Source: Planctomycetales bacterium (lineage in GTDB: Bacteria; Planctomycetota; Planctomycetia; Planctomycetales; Planctomycetaceae). Taken from it: a DNA stretch of 64,000 bases. A program made the translations under genes and the position numbers. The notes beneath the pieces were generated by a model. It was given only the letters and a program-made list of their open reading frames with translations, had not been told where the DNA came from and searched no databases. Positions 17,437 to 25,374 of the stretch are shown here, piece after piece (position 1 is the stretch's first letter; each line of letters begins with the position of its first letter). The DNA lies in the NCBI GenBank assembly GCA_028285345.1, contig JANQPT010000012.1, positions 1-64,000 of the forward strand. Direction: 5' to 3'.

Positions 17437-20052
17437 TCAGGTCCCCGCGCTCAAATCGCCTTGCTCGCGCAATTCGAAGCGTCGCGTTTGCCGCGTGATG
17501 TTGCCCCGTCGATCAACCACCTTCACCGTGATCGTACCACTCGCGTGTGCTCTCGGGAGTCGAATCGTGTACACACCCTCCACCGGCAGCTGATCGTGGA
17601 ATAGCTCTCCATCAGACCAGTCAGCTCTCACGCTGATCGATTCAATCCCGTAGATATCCGCCGCGCCGAAGACAATTTGGCGAATCGGTTCCGTAACCCG
17701 TCGGCGAGGTGTTTCGATGTGCAATGTCGGCGGCTGACTGTCGTGATCGCTTTTACGGTCCTGCACGCCGGTGTCGATCCACTTGATGAACGTCTCGATC
17801 TGTTCCTTGCTGAGCGACGTTCCGTCGTTCGGCATGTGCTGGGGATCGTCCACAGGTAACCTGAGCCGGCGAATGATCTCGCTCGTGCGGCTGTGAAACG
17901 GGACCGCCGGCTGTGTGTGGTGCAGTCTGCGTTTGTAGTAACTCGACAGATGCTCGTGCAGATTCATCGCGTCAGGATTGCTGCCGTCGTGACAAGCGTT
18001 GCAGTGCTCCTCCAGAATCGGCTGAATGTCCTTCTGGTAGTCGTACGTCTCCGGCGCTGCTCGCGTCAGATCAACCGGAGGATGCGTCCCCGCGTACGTC
18101 TCGGCCATCACCAGCGTGCTCGGCTGATGATGGGCGTGGCAGCCTTTGCAGTTGTCGTGAACTTCGCCCGGCCGCCCCATGTGCCAGGTAAATGCGGTAC
18201 CGAGCGCCGCTTTGTCCTTATCGAGCCACTGGAATGTAAACGCTTGATTTGCCGGCATTTTGATGCGGAAACTCGTGTCGGGATTGCCAGCGGCGTCAAG
18301 GACAGGAGAACCGTCGGATTGAAACCGACGGACCGGGACATCGCCCAAAATCTTAAGCCGCTCAGGGGCGTGCTTCGACCTGTACGAGTTTGTCGCCGTC
18401 GCGCTGTCGCGGTCCAGCTCTTGCAGCAGAATCCGCAGGTACTCAATTTCGGAATTGTCATACGCGTCGGCATCGCCGCCCGCTGCAGCGGATGGAGTCC
18501 AACTGCCTACGGCTTTTGACTCGCGCGTGTAGAGCGAATCGGAGCCGATGATGAAATACGGCGTCCCTGTCGGCAATTCCTCATGCTGTTCCTGCGGCAG
18601 CCACGGCCGGGCGGCTGGATGGTCGATGCCCATTTTCTGCCGATAGGTCGCCACTGCCTGCGGCTGCAGGTAATAGTGGTCGTCGCTCCGCGCCACAATC
18701 ACAAAGTCGCCGAGCTTTTCGACCGGCTTAACGATCATACCCTGCGGCCACACTCCCGTTCCCGGAATATAGGCGATGATTCCCCAGTGGCAGGGTGTGT
18801 CCGCCGGTGAAAAAGCGTTTGTGGGGCTTGGACCGCTCCATGTTGCCAACAAGCCCCCTGGCGCCTGTGCCGGATGTGTCCACTTGCCAACCCAATCGCC
18901 GTTCCATTCCGCACCGCCGCGCCCGGCGCTCACGTCCTTCATTGTCGAGTCGGGAGTGAGATTCTCCATCCCAACCGGCTGAAACGGACGCTGCCAGACC
19001 GATGCCTTCAGCCGCGGATTGACTCGCTCGTTCGGGGAGCCGAACCCTTGGCTGTGGTCGAATTGCATCAGCACGCCGAAGCCGTGGTTTTTTCCGTTGT
19101 AGTAGTCGGCAACCACCAGCTTGCGATTCGGCAGCTCGCAATTGAAGTGCAGAATCTGCCCGATCCCGGTCGGTGACTCGTACGCGGAAATCAACGGGCC
19201 CCAATCGGTCCCGTCGGGGTTGTAGACCCATGTGCCCCACTGTCCGCCGCGCAGACCGAAGATTTCCGCTTGATCGACCGCCACGCGACCGTCGGCCAAC
19301 ATTCGCGGATGCAGCGCCGCTCCCAAATGGAGAAACCCCACTTTTTCCTCATTCGCACCGTCAGCATCGATTGCCCAAACTTGCGGAACGTGTGCCTGGG
19401 CGTACGGCACCGGCGATGTCGCCTTGGTGAACATCAACCGTTCGTCGCCGTATTCGTCAATAAATGGACAGGGACCGGTGTTGAGATGACTAATCGCACC
19501 CCCCGGTTGCTGTGTAATCCGCCGCGCCCGGCGGCTGGCCAGATCGATCACAAACAGGTCAGCTTGCCCGGCAATCCGCGCGCCTTTCTTCGTGATCGCG
19601 ACATCGCGGGCAACTGCGTAGTAGACTCGCTTTGCATCGTAAGAGACAAACGGGTCCATCGCGGCGGCGGCGGGACCAGAATCGACCAAAACCTCTTCTG
19701 TGCCGTCCGGATTGATCAGCACCAAAACCGTACCCGGCTCCACCGAGTACGGTTTCGTCGCCTCCGGGATGCCGCCGAGTTCATTAAACTTTCGTCGGTG
19801 ATCTTTAGAACCGTCGCCGACGTTGCGCGGCATGCGCATGGCGACGACCGGAAAATCCACACTCCCGGTTGGTGGATATGGTGGATTCGGAGTTGGCGGT
19901 GTGCCCGGCTGTGCTCTGTCTAACAATTCGACCGCTTGCTTCGACTTCTCTTCAATCTCTTTGAGTAACCGTCGCGCATCGTCAATCTCGTCGGCAAAAG
20001 CATTGCCCGCCGCAAGTATAACAATTCCGAGCGCCGCCAAAATTTGTTTCAT
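17437..20052 (-). CDS. Hydrazine synthase alpha-like / diheme cytochrome, secreted
   Basis: About 871 residues from the ATG at 20052; the longer frame to 20199 adds 49 residues before a clear signal peptide (MKQILAALGIVILAAGNAFA). A short helical segment (DDARRLLKEIEEKSKQ) precedes a beta-propeller-like body (residues ~90-480) that resembles the middle domain of anammox hydrazine synthase alpha. Two CxxCH haem sites follow, NCKGCHAHH and EEHCNACHDG in DIQPILEEHCNACH. The tail is an immunoglobulin-like sandwich. Nothing here suggests anammox metabolism: no other hydrazine genes are in the window. The protein is probably a periplasmic electron-transfer or oxidase protein of unknown substrate. 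Confidence 0.75.
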   Translation of the reverse strand: MKQILAALGIVILAAGNAFADEIDDARRLLKEIEEKSKQAVELLDRAQPGTPPTPNPPYPPTGSVDFPVVAMRMPRNVGDGSKDHRRKFNELGGIPEATKPYSVEPGTVLVLINPDGTEEVLVDSGPAAAAMDPFVSYDAKRVYYAVARDVAITKKGARIAGQADLFVIDLASRRARRITQQPGGAISHLNTGPCPFIDEYGDERLMFTKATSPVPYAQAHVPQVWAIDADGANEEKVGFLHLGAALHPRMLADGRVAVDQAEIFGLRGGQWGTWVYNPDGTDWGPLISAYESPTGIGQILHFNCELPNRKLVVADYYNGKNHGFGVLMQFDHSQGFGSPNERVNPRLKASVWQRPFQPVGMENLTPDSTMKDVSAGRGGAEWNGDWVGKWTHPAQAPGGLLATWSGPSPTNAFSPADTPCHWGIIAYIPGTGVWPQGMIVKPVEKLGDFVIVARSDDHYYLQPQAVATYRQKMGIDHPAARPWLPQEQHEELPTGTPYFIIGSDSLYTRESKAVGSWTPSAAAGGDADAYDNSEIEYLRILLQELDRDSATATNSYRSKHAPERLKILGDVPVRRFQSDGSPVLDAAGNPDTSFRIKMPANQAFTFQWLDKDKAALGTAFTWHMGRPGEVHDNCKGCHAHHQPSTLVMAETYAGTHPPVDLTRAAPETYDYQKDIQPILEEHCNACHDGSNPDAMNLHEHLSSYYKRRLHHTQPAVPFHSRTSEIIRRLRLPVDDPQHMPNDGTSLSKEQIETFIKWIDTGVQDRKSDHDSQPPTLHIETPRRRVTEPIRQIVFGAADIYGIESISVRADWSDGELFHDQLPVEGVYTIRLPRAHASGTITVKVVDRRGNITRQTRRFELREQGDLSAGT

Positions 20053-20409
20053 GATGCCCCGATGTCTATAAACGCGTGGCCATCGTCGATTGAAATACGA
20101 TGTGTTACGGCATGAGCGAAGTGAACGCTGTAATCTACGAGTGCATCTGCCGGATGTAACAGCGGCCTCACCCCTATTAGGCGCGGTTGCGCCTCGCACT
20201 GTCTACAGCAACTCTCACAATCGCCAGCATTGGAGCACTTGTTGGTTTGGGGGTTAGAGAATGCGACGTCTCAATCGTTTTTTGCGTTCAATCATCGAGA
20301 AATGACGGCTGCCGGTTTGAAAAGTGTCGTCAATTCGGTAGTGTGGCCACTCTGACGGCTCAGGAAATGGCAAACATCTGTGAATGATCCGACGTGAAAG
20401 CGAGCTGAG

Positions 20410-21372
20410 ATGAGTCAGATTACACTGGTGGATTGTGCCCCGCAGACCGGCGATTTTGAGCAGGATCTCATCAGCGGCCTTTCGGAAACGCCGAAGACGC
20501 TTCCCTGCAAATACTTTTACGACCGCCGCGGCTCGGAGCTATTCGAGCAGATCTGCGAACTGGACGAGTATTATCCTACCCGCAGTGAAATCAGTATTTT
20601 GCGGCAACATGGGTCGGAGATTGCCGCGACGATCGGTTCCGGTTGCGCACTGATCGAATTCGGCAGCGGTAGCGGCCTCAAAACGGAAGTCCTACTCAGC
20701 AAGCTTTCTGACCCTGCTGCCTACGTTCCCGTCGATATTTCCCGCGAGCACCTCAAACTCGCGGCGACTGATCTGTCCAGAAAATTCCCCGACTTGGATG
20801 TCGTCCCGGTCTGTGCCGACTTCACCGACGAGTTTCACATCCCTCCGGAGAGGCTCAACGGGTCGCCGCGAACGGTCTATTTCTCCGGATCCACGATCGG
20901 AAACTTTGAACACTCCGACGCAATCGAGCTGTTGCAGCGTATCGCCCAATTGTGCGAGTCCGGCGGCGGACTGTTGATCGGCGTCGACTTGCAAAAAGAC
21001 CGGGCGGTTCTTGAAGCAGCCTACGACGACTCGGAAGGGGTGACACGCGATTTCAATCACAATCTCCTCCGCCGAGCCAACGCAGAACTCGGCGCAGACT
21101 TTGACCTCAGCCAGTTTGACCACCTTGCCCGCTACGACGAACAGCATGACCGCATCGAAATGCATCTCGTCAGTCGCAGCGACCAACAAGTGACGGTCGC
21201 CGACCAAACATTCGAGTTCACCGAAGGTGAAACGATTCACACGGAGAATTCGCACAAGTTCACGCTGCAAGGCTTCGCGGAGGTCGCCGCACAAGCAGGA
21301 TTTCACGTTCGGTCGGTCTGGACCGACCCGAATGAATACTTCAGCGTGCAATATCTCGTCGTCGACGACTGA
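20410..21372 (+). CDS. egtD: L-histidine N-alpha-methyltransferase (ergothioneine pathway)
   Basis: 320 residues, the usual length for EgtD. The DUF2260/methyltransf_33 signature is clear: PKTLPCKYFYDRRGSELFEQI, then the SAM site IEFGSGSGLKTEVLL, YVPVDISREHL, and the histidine-binding region YFSGSTIGNF. EgtD makes hercynine, the first intermediate of ergothioneine, from histidine. The partner sulfoxide synthase EgtB is not next to it. The upstream 200 bases are shared with the divergent cytochrome gene. It may therefore act alone here or with a distant EgtB. The product is cytoplasmic. Confidence 0.92.
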   Translation: MSQITLVDCAPQTGDFEQDLISGLSETPKTLPCKYFYDRRGSELFEQICELDEYYPTRSEISILRQHGSEIAATIGSGCALIEFGSGSGLKTEVLLSKLSDPAAYVPVDISREHLKLAATDLSRKFPDLDVVPVCADFTDEFHIPPERLNGSPRTVYFSGSTIGNFEHSDAIELLQRIAQLCESGGGLLIGVDLQKDRAVLEAAYDDSEGVTRDFNHNLLRRANAELGADFDLSQFDHLARYDEQHDRIEMHLVSRSDQQVTVADQTFEFTEGETIHTENSHKFTLQGFAEVAAQAGFHVRSVWTDPNEYFSVQYLVVDD

Positions 21373-21401
21373 CGATCCGGCGACGTTGCAGCGCGCGTGA
21401 C

Positions 21402-22463
21402 TCAGATGCCCTCCAGCGACACGCCGACCCGCGCCGCCTGATCCAAGGTCTGCTGCCACGTCGCATCGGGAACTTCAATTCCCTGCTTGCGGCGATCCTC
21501 CTGACGGCGCAGCTCCACCTCACCCGGCATCAGAATCTCCTCGGTTCCAGGCGATTTGCGGCTACTCTTGATGTAGTTCACATACTGTTCCACGACGGCG
21601 CCATACTGCTCGCCCGTAGTCAGTTTCTCGACATCAATGAGGTACAACCACACACCGTTCGTCCCCGGAGGCACGTCGGTGCGGGCAATGCCGGCCCCGG
21701 AAAGAATGCCGCACACCACATCCAACATGACACTCAGTCCGTAACCCTTAAATCCGAGCGGACCGCCCAGCGGCAAGATGGCCCCCGGCTCCACCCCCTG
21801 CTCCGCGTTGCCATACAGATCGGCCGGATTCGTCGTCGGATTGCCGTCGTGATCGATCACCCAGCCTTGGGGAATCTGCTCCCCCTTCTGCAGCGCAACC
21901 CGCACTTTGCCTTCCGCTGTGGCGGAGGTCGTCATATCCAGCACGATCGCCTCGTCCTCCCAGGGTACGGCCATCGAGATCGGATTGGTACCCAGTTTGC
22001 GGTCCAATCCACCCCAAGGAACCACTCCGCCCGGCCCGGGCGCATTAACCGCCATCATCGCAAACAGACCCTGCCGCGCTGCTTGGTACGTATACGACCC
22101 CAACCGGCCCACATGATTGCATTCGCGGCACAGCACCGTGAACGTCCCGCACTCACGCACGCGGGGAATCGCGATTTCCAATGCCCGCGCTGCGACGACT
22201 TGTCCGAAGTTGCCGCCGCCATCCAGCACGGCGATCGACGGCGCGTTGACCACCACCTTGACGTCGGCTCCAGGGCGAATGTAACCCTGCTCAATATAGT
22301 CCACATACTGTTTCAGCCGCAGAATGCCGTGGCTGTCGTGACCGACCAAATTGGCTCCAGCCAGCTCGCGGGCAACAATCCGCGCCTCGTCTTCGCTTGC
22401 ACCGGCACCCTGGAGAATGCGGACGGAAATCTCTTCTAGTTGCGGAACATCAAATGTCGGCAT
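21402..22463 (-). CDS. Malate/L-lactate dehydrogenase family oxidoreductase (Ldh_2)
   Basis: 353 residues, typical length for the NAD(P)-dependent Ldh_2 family, which is not related to classic LDH. The catalytic HDSHGILRL with the proton-donor His occurs near residue 45, followed by the nucleotide-binding VPWGGLDRKLGTNPISMAVPW and LDMTTSATAEGKV. The C-terminal region has PLGGPLGFKGYGLSVMLDVV. Family members reduce 2-keto acids such as malate, lactate, ureidoglycolate or sulfolactate; the substrate is not assignable. The gene is convergent with egtD (30-base gap) and divergent from scpA. Confidence 0.9.
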   Translation of the reverse strand: MPTFDVPQLEEISVRILQGAGASEDEARIVARELAGANLVGHDSHGILRLKQYVDYIEQGYIRPGADVKVVVNAPSIAVLDGGGNFGQVVAARALEIAIPRVRECGTFTVLCRECNHVGRLGSYTYQAARQGLFAMMAVNAPGPGGVVPWGGLDRKLGTNPISMAVPWEDEAIVLDMTTSATAEGKVRVALQKGEQIPQGWVIDHDGNPTTNPADLYGNAEQGVEPGAILPLGGPLGFKGYGLSVMLDVVCGILSGAGIARTDVPPGTNGVWLYLIDVEKLTTGEQYGAVVEQYVNYIKSSRKSPGTEEILMPGEVELRRQEDRRKQGIEVPDATWQQTLDQAARVGVSLEGI

Positions 22464-22646
22464 GGAGCCAGTCTTTCATCTCGATTGAATGGTCGAAGAA
22501 ACGTCTCTCAAAACTCAATGATCAGTAGGTGTCGATCACGGATTCAACCCGTGCGGGTCGTAGCGACGATATTAGTTATGAGAGCGGTGCGCGCCCACCA
22601 TCACCCAGAATTCACCAGACCAATTCCCCCAAATCCCGCGGCGGTC

Positions 22647-23429
22647 ATGGAATATCGCGTCGAATTGTCGACCTACACCGGTCCCTTGGACCTGTTGCTG
22701 TACTTGGTGCGGCGGCATGAGGTGGAAATTACGGACTTGCCGATCGCCCACATCACCGCCCAGTTCGTCGACTTCTTGGAAGTTCTGGAACTGATCGACT
22801 TCGAACTTGTGGGAGAATTTGTGGTGATGGCCAGCACGCTCGTCGAGATCAAGAGCCGTGCCGTTCTGCCCAGCCCCGAAGAAGAAGTCCCCGAAGTCGA
22901 CGTCACGGAGGATCCCCGCAGCGAACTGGTGCGGCAACTGCTCGAATACAAAAAGTTCAAAGATGCCGCCCATCTGTTGGAAGATCACGCCGCTCAGTGG
23001 CAATTGCGGTATCCGCGACTCAGCCAGGACCGCCCTCCGGCTCACAAGCAGGGCGCCGCCGACTACATCAAGGACGTCGAGTTGTGGGACTTGGTGAGCG
23101 CCTTTTCGCGGATCGTCCGCCGTATCGATCCCGAAGAAGAGAAGAGCATCGTCTACGACGACACGCCGATCTCGGTCTACATCGACCGCATCGACAAAAA
23201 GGTTCGCCAAGACGGACGAAAAGCCTTCAGCAGCTTTTTCGAGGGGACCAACTCACGCAGCAAGATCGTGGGCATCTTTCTGGCCATCCTGGAACTGCTA
23301 CGCAACTATCACTTCCGCGCCGAACAAGACGAACGCTCGGGAGAGATCTGGGTCATGCCGCCGCACAAGCCCGACAGCCCGCCCGCGACCGCCGACACTG
23401 CCGAAGGGCATGAAACGCCTGCGGAATGA
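22647..23429 (+). CDS. scpA: Segregation and condensation protein A
   Basis: 260 residues from the ATG at 22647, where homology begins (MEYRVELSTYTGPLDLLLYLV); the track frame reaching 22440 adds 69 non-conserved residues that overlap the divergent gene start. The N-terminal domain has the FEGPLDLLL-like box and IAHITAQFVDFLE. The middle carries the acidic stretch EEEVPEVDVTEDPR. The C-terminal winged helix is KAFSSFFEGTNSRSKIVGIFLAILELLR. ScpA is the kleisin of the SMC condensin complex and acts on the nucleoid. ScpB and SMC are not adjacent. Confidence 0.92.
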   Translation: MEYRVELSTYTGPLDLLLYLVRRHEVEITDLPIAHITAQFVDFLEVLELIDFELVGEFVVMASTLVEIKSRAVLPSPEEEVPEVDVTEDPRSELVRQLLEYKKFKDAAHLLEDHAAQWQLRYPRLSQDRPPAHKQGAADYIKDVELWDLVSAFSRIVRRIDPEEEKSIVYDDTPISVYIDRIDKKVRQDGRKAFSSFFEGTNSRSKIVGIFLAILELLRNYHFRAEQDERSGEIWVMPPHKPDSPPATADTAEGHETPAE

Positions 23430-23617
23430 GAATGCGTTTCATCTTCTCCCGCCGATTGCTACGCGCGTCTTGGAGAAACCGTGTCAATTTGTGGATTCTC
23501 TGCTGAAATCCCCGCAAGCTCGCTTGTGTGCACTGCATTTCCGCATAGCATTTGTGCAATTGTGGTGAGTCACAGGGACTCACAGTGCCGCACACTCAGA
23601 GACGAGGAACCGCTGCG

Positions 23618-24100
23618 ATGCAAGGTAATCAGCAAATCATCGACGCGCTCAACGACGGTCTGACGATCGAATTGACCGCCATTAATCAATATTTCTGCCA
23701 GGCCAAGATGTGCAAGAACTGGGGCTTCCACAAACTGGCCGCCAAACATTACGAAGAGTCGATGGGCGAAATGAAGCATGCCGAAATGCTCATCGACCGC
23801 ATCTTGTTTCTCGAAGGCGTCCCCGAAATCGCCCGCTACGACGTGATCCGCGTCGGCACGAACATCAAAGAGCAATTCGAAAACGATCTGAAACTCGAAA
23901 CCAGCGGCGTCAATGCCTACAACGCAGCGGTCGATCTCTGCATCCAACTCAAAGACGGCGGCTCGCGGGACTTGGTGGAGAAGATTCTCGTCGAATCGGA
24001 AGAACACGTCGACTGGCTGGAGACGCAGCTGGAAATCATCGACAAAATCGGATTGGAGAATTACCTGCTGTCGCAGCTCGGCGAAGAAGAGGAAGGCTAA
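23618..24100 (+). CDS. bfr: Bacterioferritin
   Basis: 160 residues from the ATG at 23618, matching the family length. The haem ligand Met52 is present in EMKHAEML, as are ferroxidase ligands Glu18, Glu51, His54, Glu94 and His130. In E. coli numbering the sixth ligand, Glu127 of the second ExxH motif, reads Ser127 here (ESEEH). The protein should form a 24-mer iron store. About 45 bases upstream of the start lies a dyad GTGAGTC (23565-23571) / GACTCAC (23577-23583), which may be regulatory; no Fur box is evident. Confidence 0.93.
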   Translation: MQGNQQIIDALNDGLTIELTAINQYFCQAKMCKNWGFHKLAAKHYEESMGEMKHAEMLIDRILFLEGVPEIARYDVIRVGTNIKEQFENDLKLETSGVNAYNAAVDLCIQLKDGGSRDLVEKILVESEEHVDWLETQLEIIDKIGLENYLLSQLGEEEEG

Positions 24101-24105
24101 GTAGC

Positions 24106-24215
24106 GCCGGTTTGACCGGCCGTTAGCAGTTGATGAGTACGTAGGGCAGGCTCCCGCCTGCCGCCGATGCGTTAGCGCGTCAAATAGGTTCGCGGCAGGC
24201 GGGAGCCTGCCCTAC
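24106..24215. repeat. Palindromic element between convergent genes
   Basis: Starting six bases after the bfr stop is the hairpin GCCGGT-ttg-ACCGGC (24106-24120). Then comes a perfect 22-bp inverted repeat: left arm 24141-24162 (begins GTAGGGCAGGCTCCCGCC) and right arm 24194-24215, with a 31-base loop. The arms are GC-rich and the element ends seven bases before the stop codon of the next, convergent gene. This GCAGGCGGGAGCCTGC type is a familiar planctomycete intergenic repeat. It could act as a bidirectional transcript end. Confidence 0.75.
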
Positions 24216-24222
24216 GGCGTCC

Positions 24223-25278
24223 TCACTTATCCAGTCCTTTCCAACGCGCCGTCCCGATCGCATAATACTTGTGCTTAAACGGCGGCTTGGTGCGGCTGGC
24301 GTACCACATCCGCCAGCCGCCGTCGGGCAACTGCATCACACAGCCGCTGGTCGTGTAGTGCGATTCCCACGGCCGCTCAGGATCAGGACCGAACACCGGG
24401 TTGTGCGGATTCTTGTGCCAGGTCAGCCCGTCTTTGCTGGCGGCAAAGCCGATCGCCGTTTTACCGTCATGCTCCGACCAATAACTGCCGTACCACATCA
24501 GGAACACATCGTCCGAATAGACCACGGTCGGGTAGAACAATCGACCGCGCTCCCACTCCTGGCCGATCCGCATCACCGGCTTCTCCGTGACCTCCCACTT
24601 AACGCCGTCGGAACTGCGGGCATGCCGGAACTTCCACGGCTCTGACGAAACGTCCGTGTACCACATGCGATAGCCGTCCGTCATCTTCAGAATTGTCGGC
24701 GCATACACCCCGCTCAGTTGCGGCTTGCCCGGCGGCGACCATTGCAGGCCATCGTCGCTGCGTGATTCGTACAACGAGTGTACGCCCTTCTTGCTCGCGA
24801 AGTGCGTGCTGCTGAACCACATCCGCAACTTTCCGTCCTCGCGCAGCACCGAGCCGTCTGGATTTCGCAGCAGCGTCGGCGTCAGAATCGAGTGCTTGCC
24901 GTCGCCGAACTCGTACACAGGGTTGGCCGCATGCTTGGTGAAAGTACGACCGTCGCGTGAGGTCGCCAGTCCCAGCCGAAACACGCGCTTTGCGACTTTG
25001 CCGCGCGAGCCGCAATACCACATCCAATACTCATCATCCAGGTGGGCGACACACGGCGCAAAAATGTGCATGTCGTCGAATTGCTCGGCTTCGCCCAGCT
25101 CGATCACTGGACCGTCCGTATCGCGCTCCCACTGCTGTGGTTGCAGCCACCGCGCAATCTTCTCGGGCGGAGCGGCATCCCCGGCCGCGAGCGGACCGTT
25201 CAAGCAGAGGAATACGACGAAAGCAATCACCAATGGGCACGTCAGTGGAAGCCAACGCTGCAGAAGAGATGCAGACAT
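24223..25278 (-). CDS. Five-bladed beta-propeller glycosidase-like protein (GH43/GH32 superfamily), secreted
   Basis: 351 residues with a signal peptide (hydrophobic core near residues 14-32). The body repeats a blade motif every ~55-60 residues: YWMWYCGSRG, LRMWFSSTHF, YRMWYTDVSSEPW, FLMWYGSYWSE, and WRMWYASRT, with LATSRDG / RSSDGVKW / FAASKDGLTW on the next strand. This is the GH43/32/62/68 five-bladed fold often annotated in planctomycetes as a glycosyl hydrolase-related protein. I cannot certify the catalytic acids, so hydrolase activity is uncertain. It lies 96 bases downstream of the PVC cytochrome gene, on the same strand. Confidence 0.78.
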   Translation of the reverse strand: MSASLLQRWLPLTCPLVIAFVVFLCLNGPLAAGDAAPPEKIARWLQPQQWERDTDGPVIELGEAEQFDDMHIFAPCVAHLDDEYWMWYCGSRGKVAKRVFRLGLATSRDGRTFTKHAANPVYEFGDGKHSILTPTLLRNPDGSVLREDGKLRMWFSSTHFASKKGVHSLYESRSDDGLQWSPPGKPQLSGVYAPTILKMTDGYRMWYTDVSSEPWKFRHARSSDGVKWEVTEKPVMRIGQEWERGRLFYPTVVYSDDVFLMWYGSYWSEHDGKTAIGFAASKDGLTWHKNPHNPVFGPDPERPWESHYTTSGCVMQLPDGGWRMWYASRTKPPFKHKYYAIGTARWKGLDK

Positions 25279-25374
25279 GCGCGACTCCGGAATCGGGAGA
25301 GAGATGTATTCGGAACATTCTACCCAGCTTGCCGGAAATTCCTAGAAAAATCCGCCGCGAACCCCGCGCAGTCA

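Noticed and set aside
21849..22439. Plus-strand frame of 196 codons
   Set aside because: It is antisense to the Ldh_2 dehydrogenase gene, which has the catalytic HDSHG site in frame.
24223..25278. Confident glycoside hydrolase call
   Set aside because: The five-bladed fold is clear, but I cannot identify the catalytic acids with certainty, so only a superfamily call is given.
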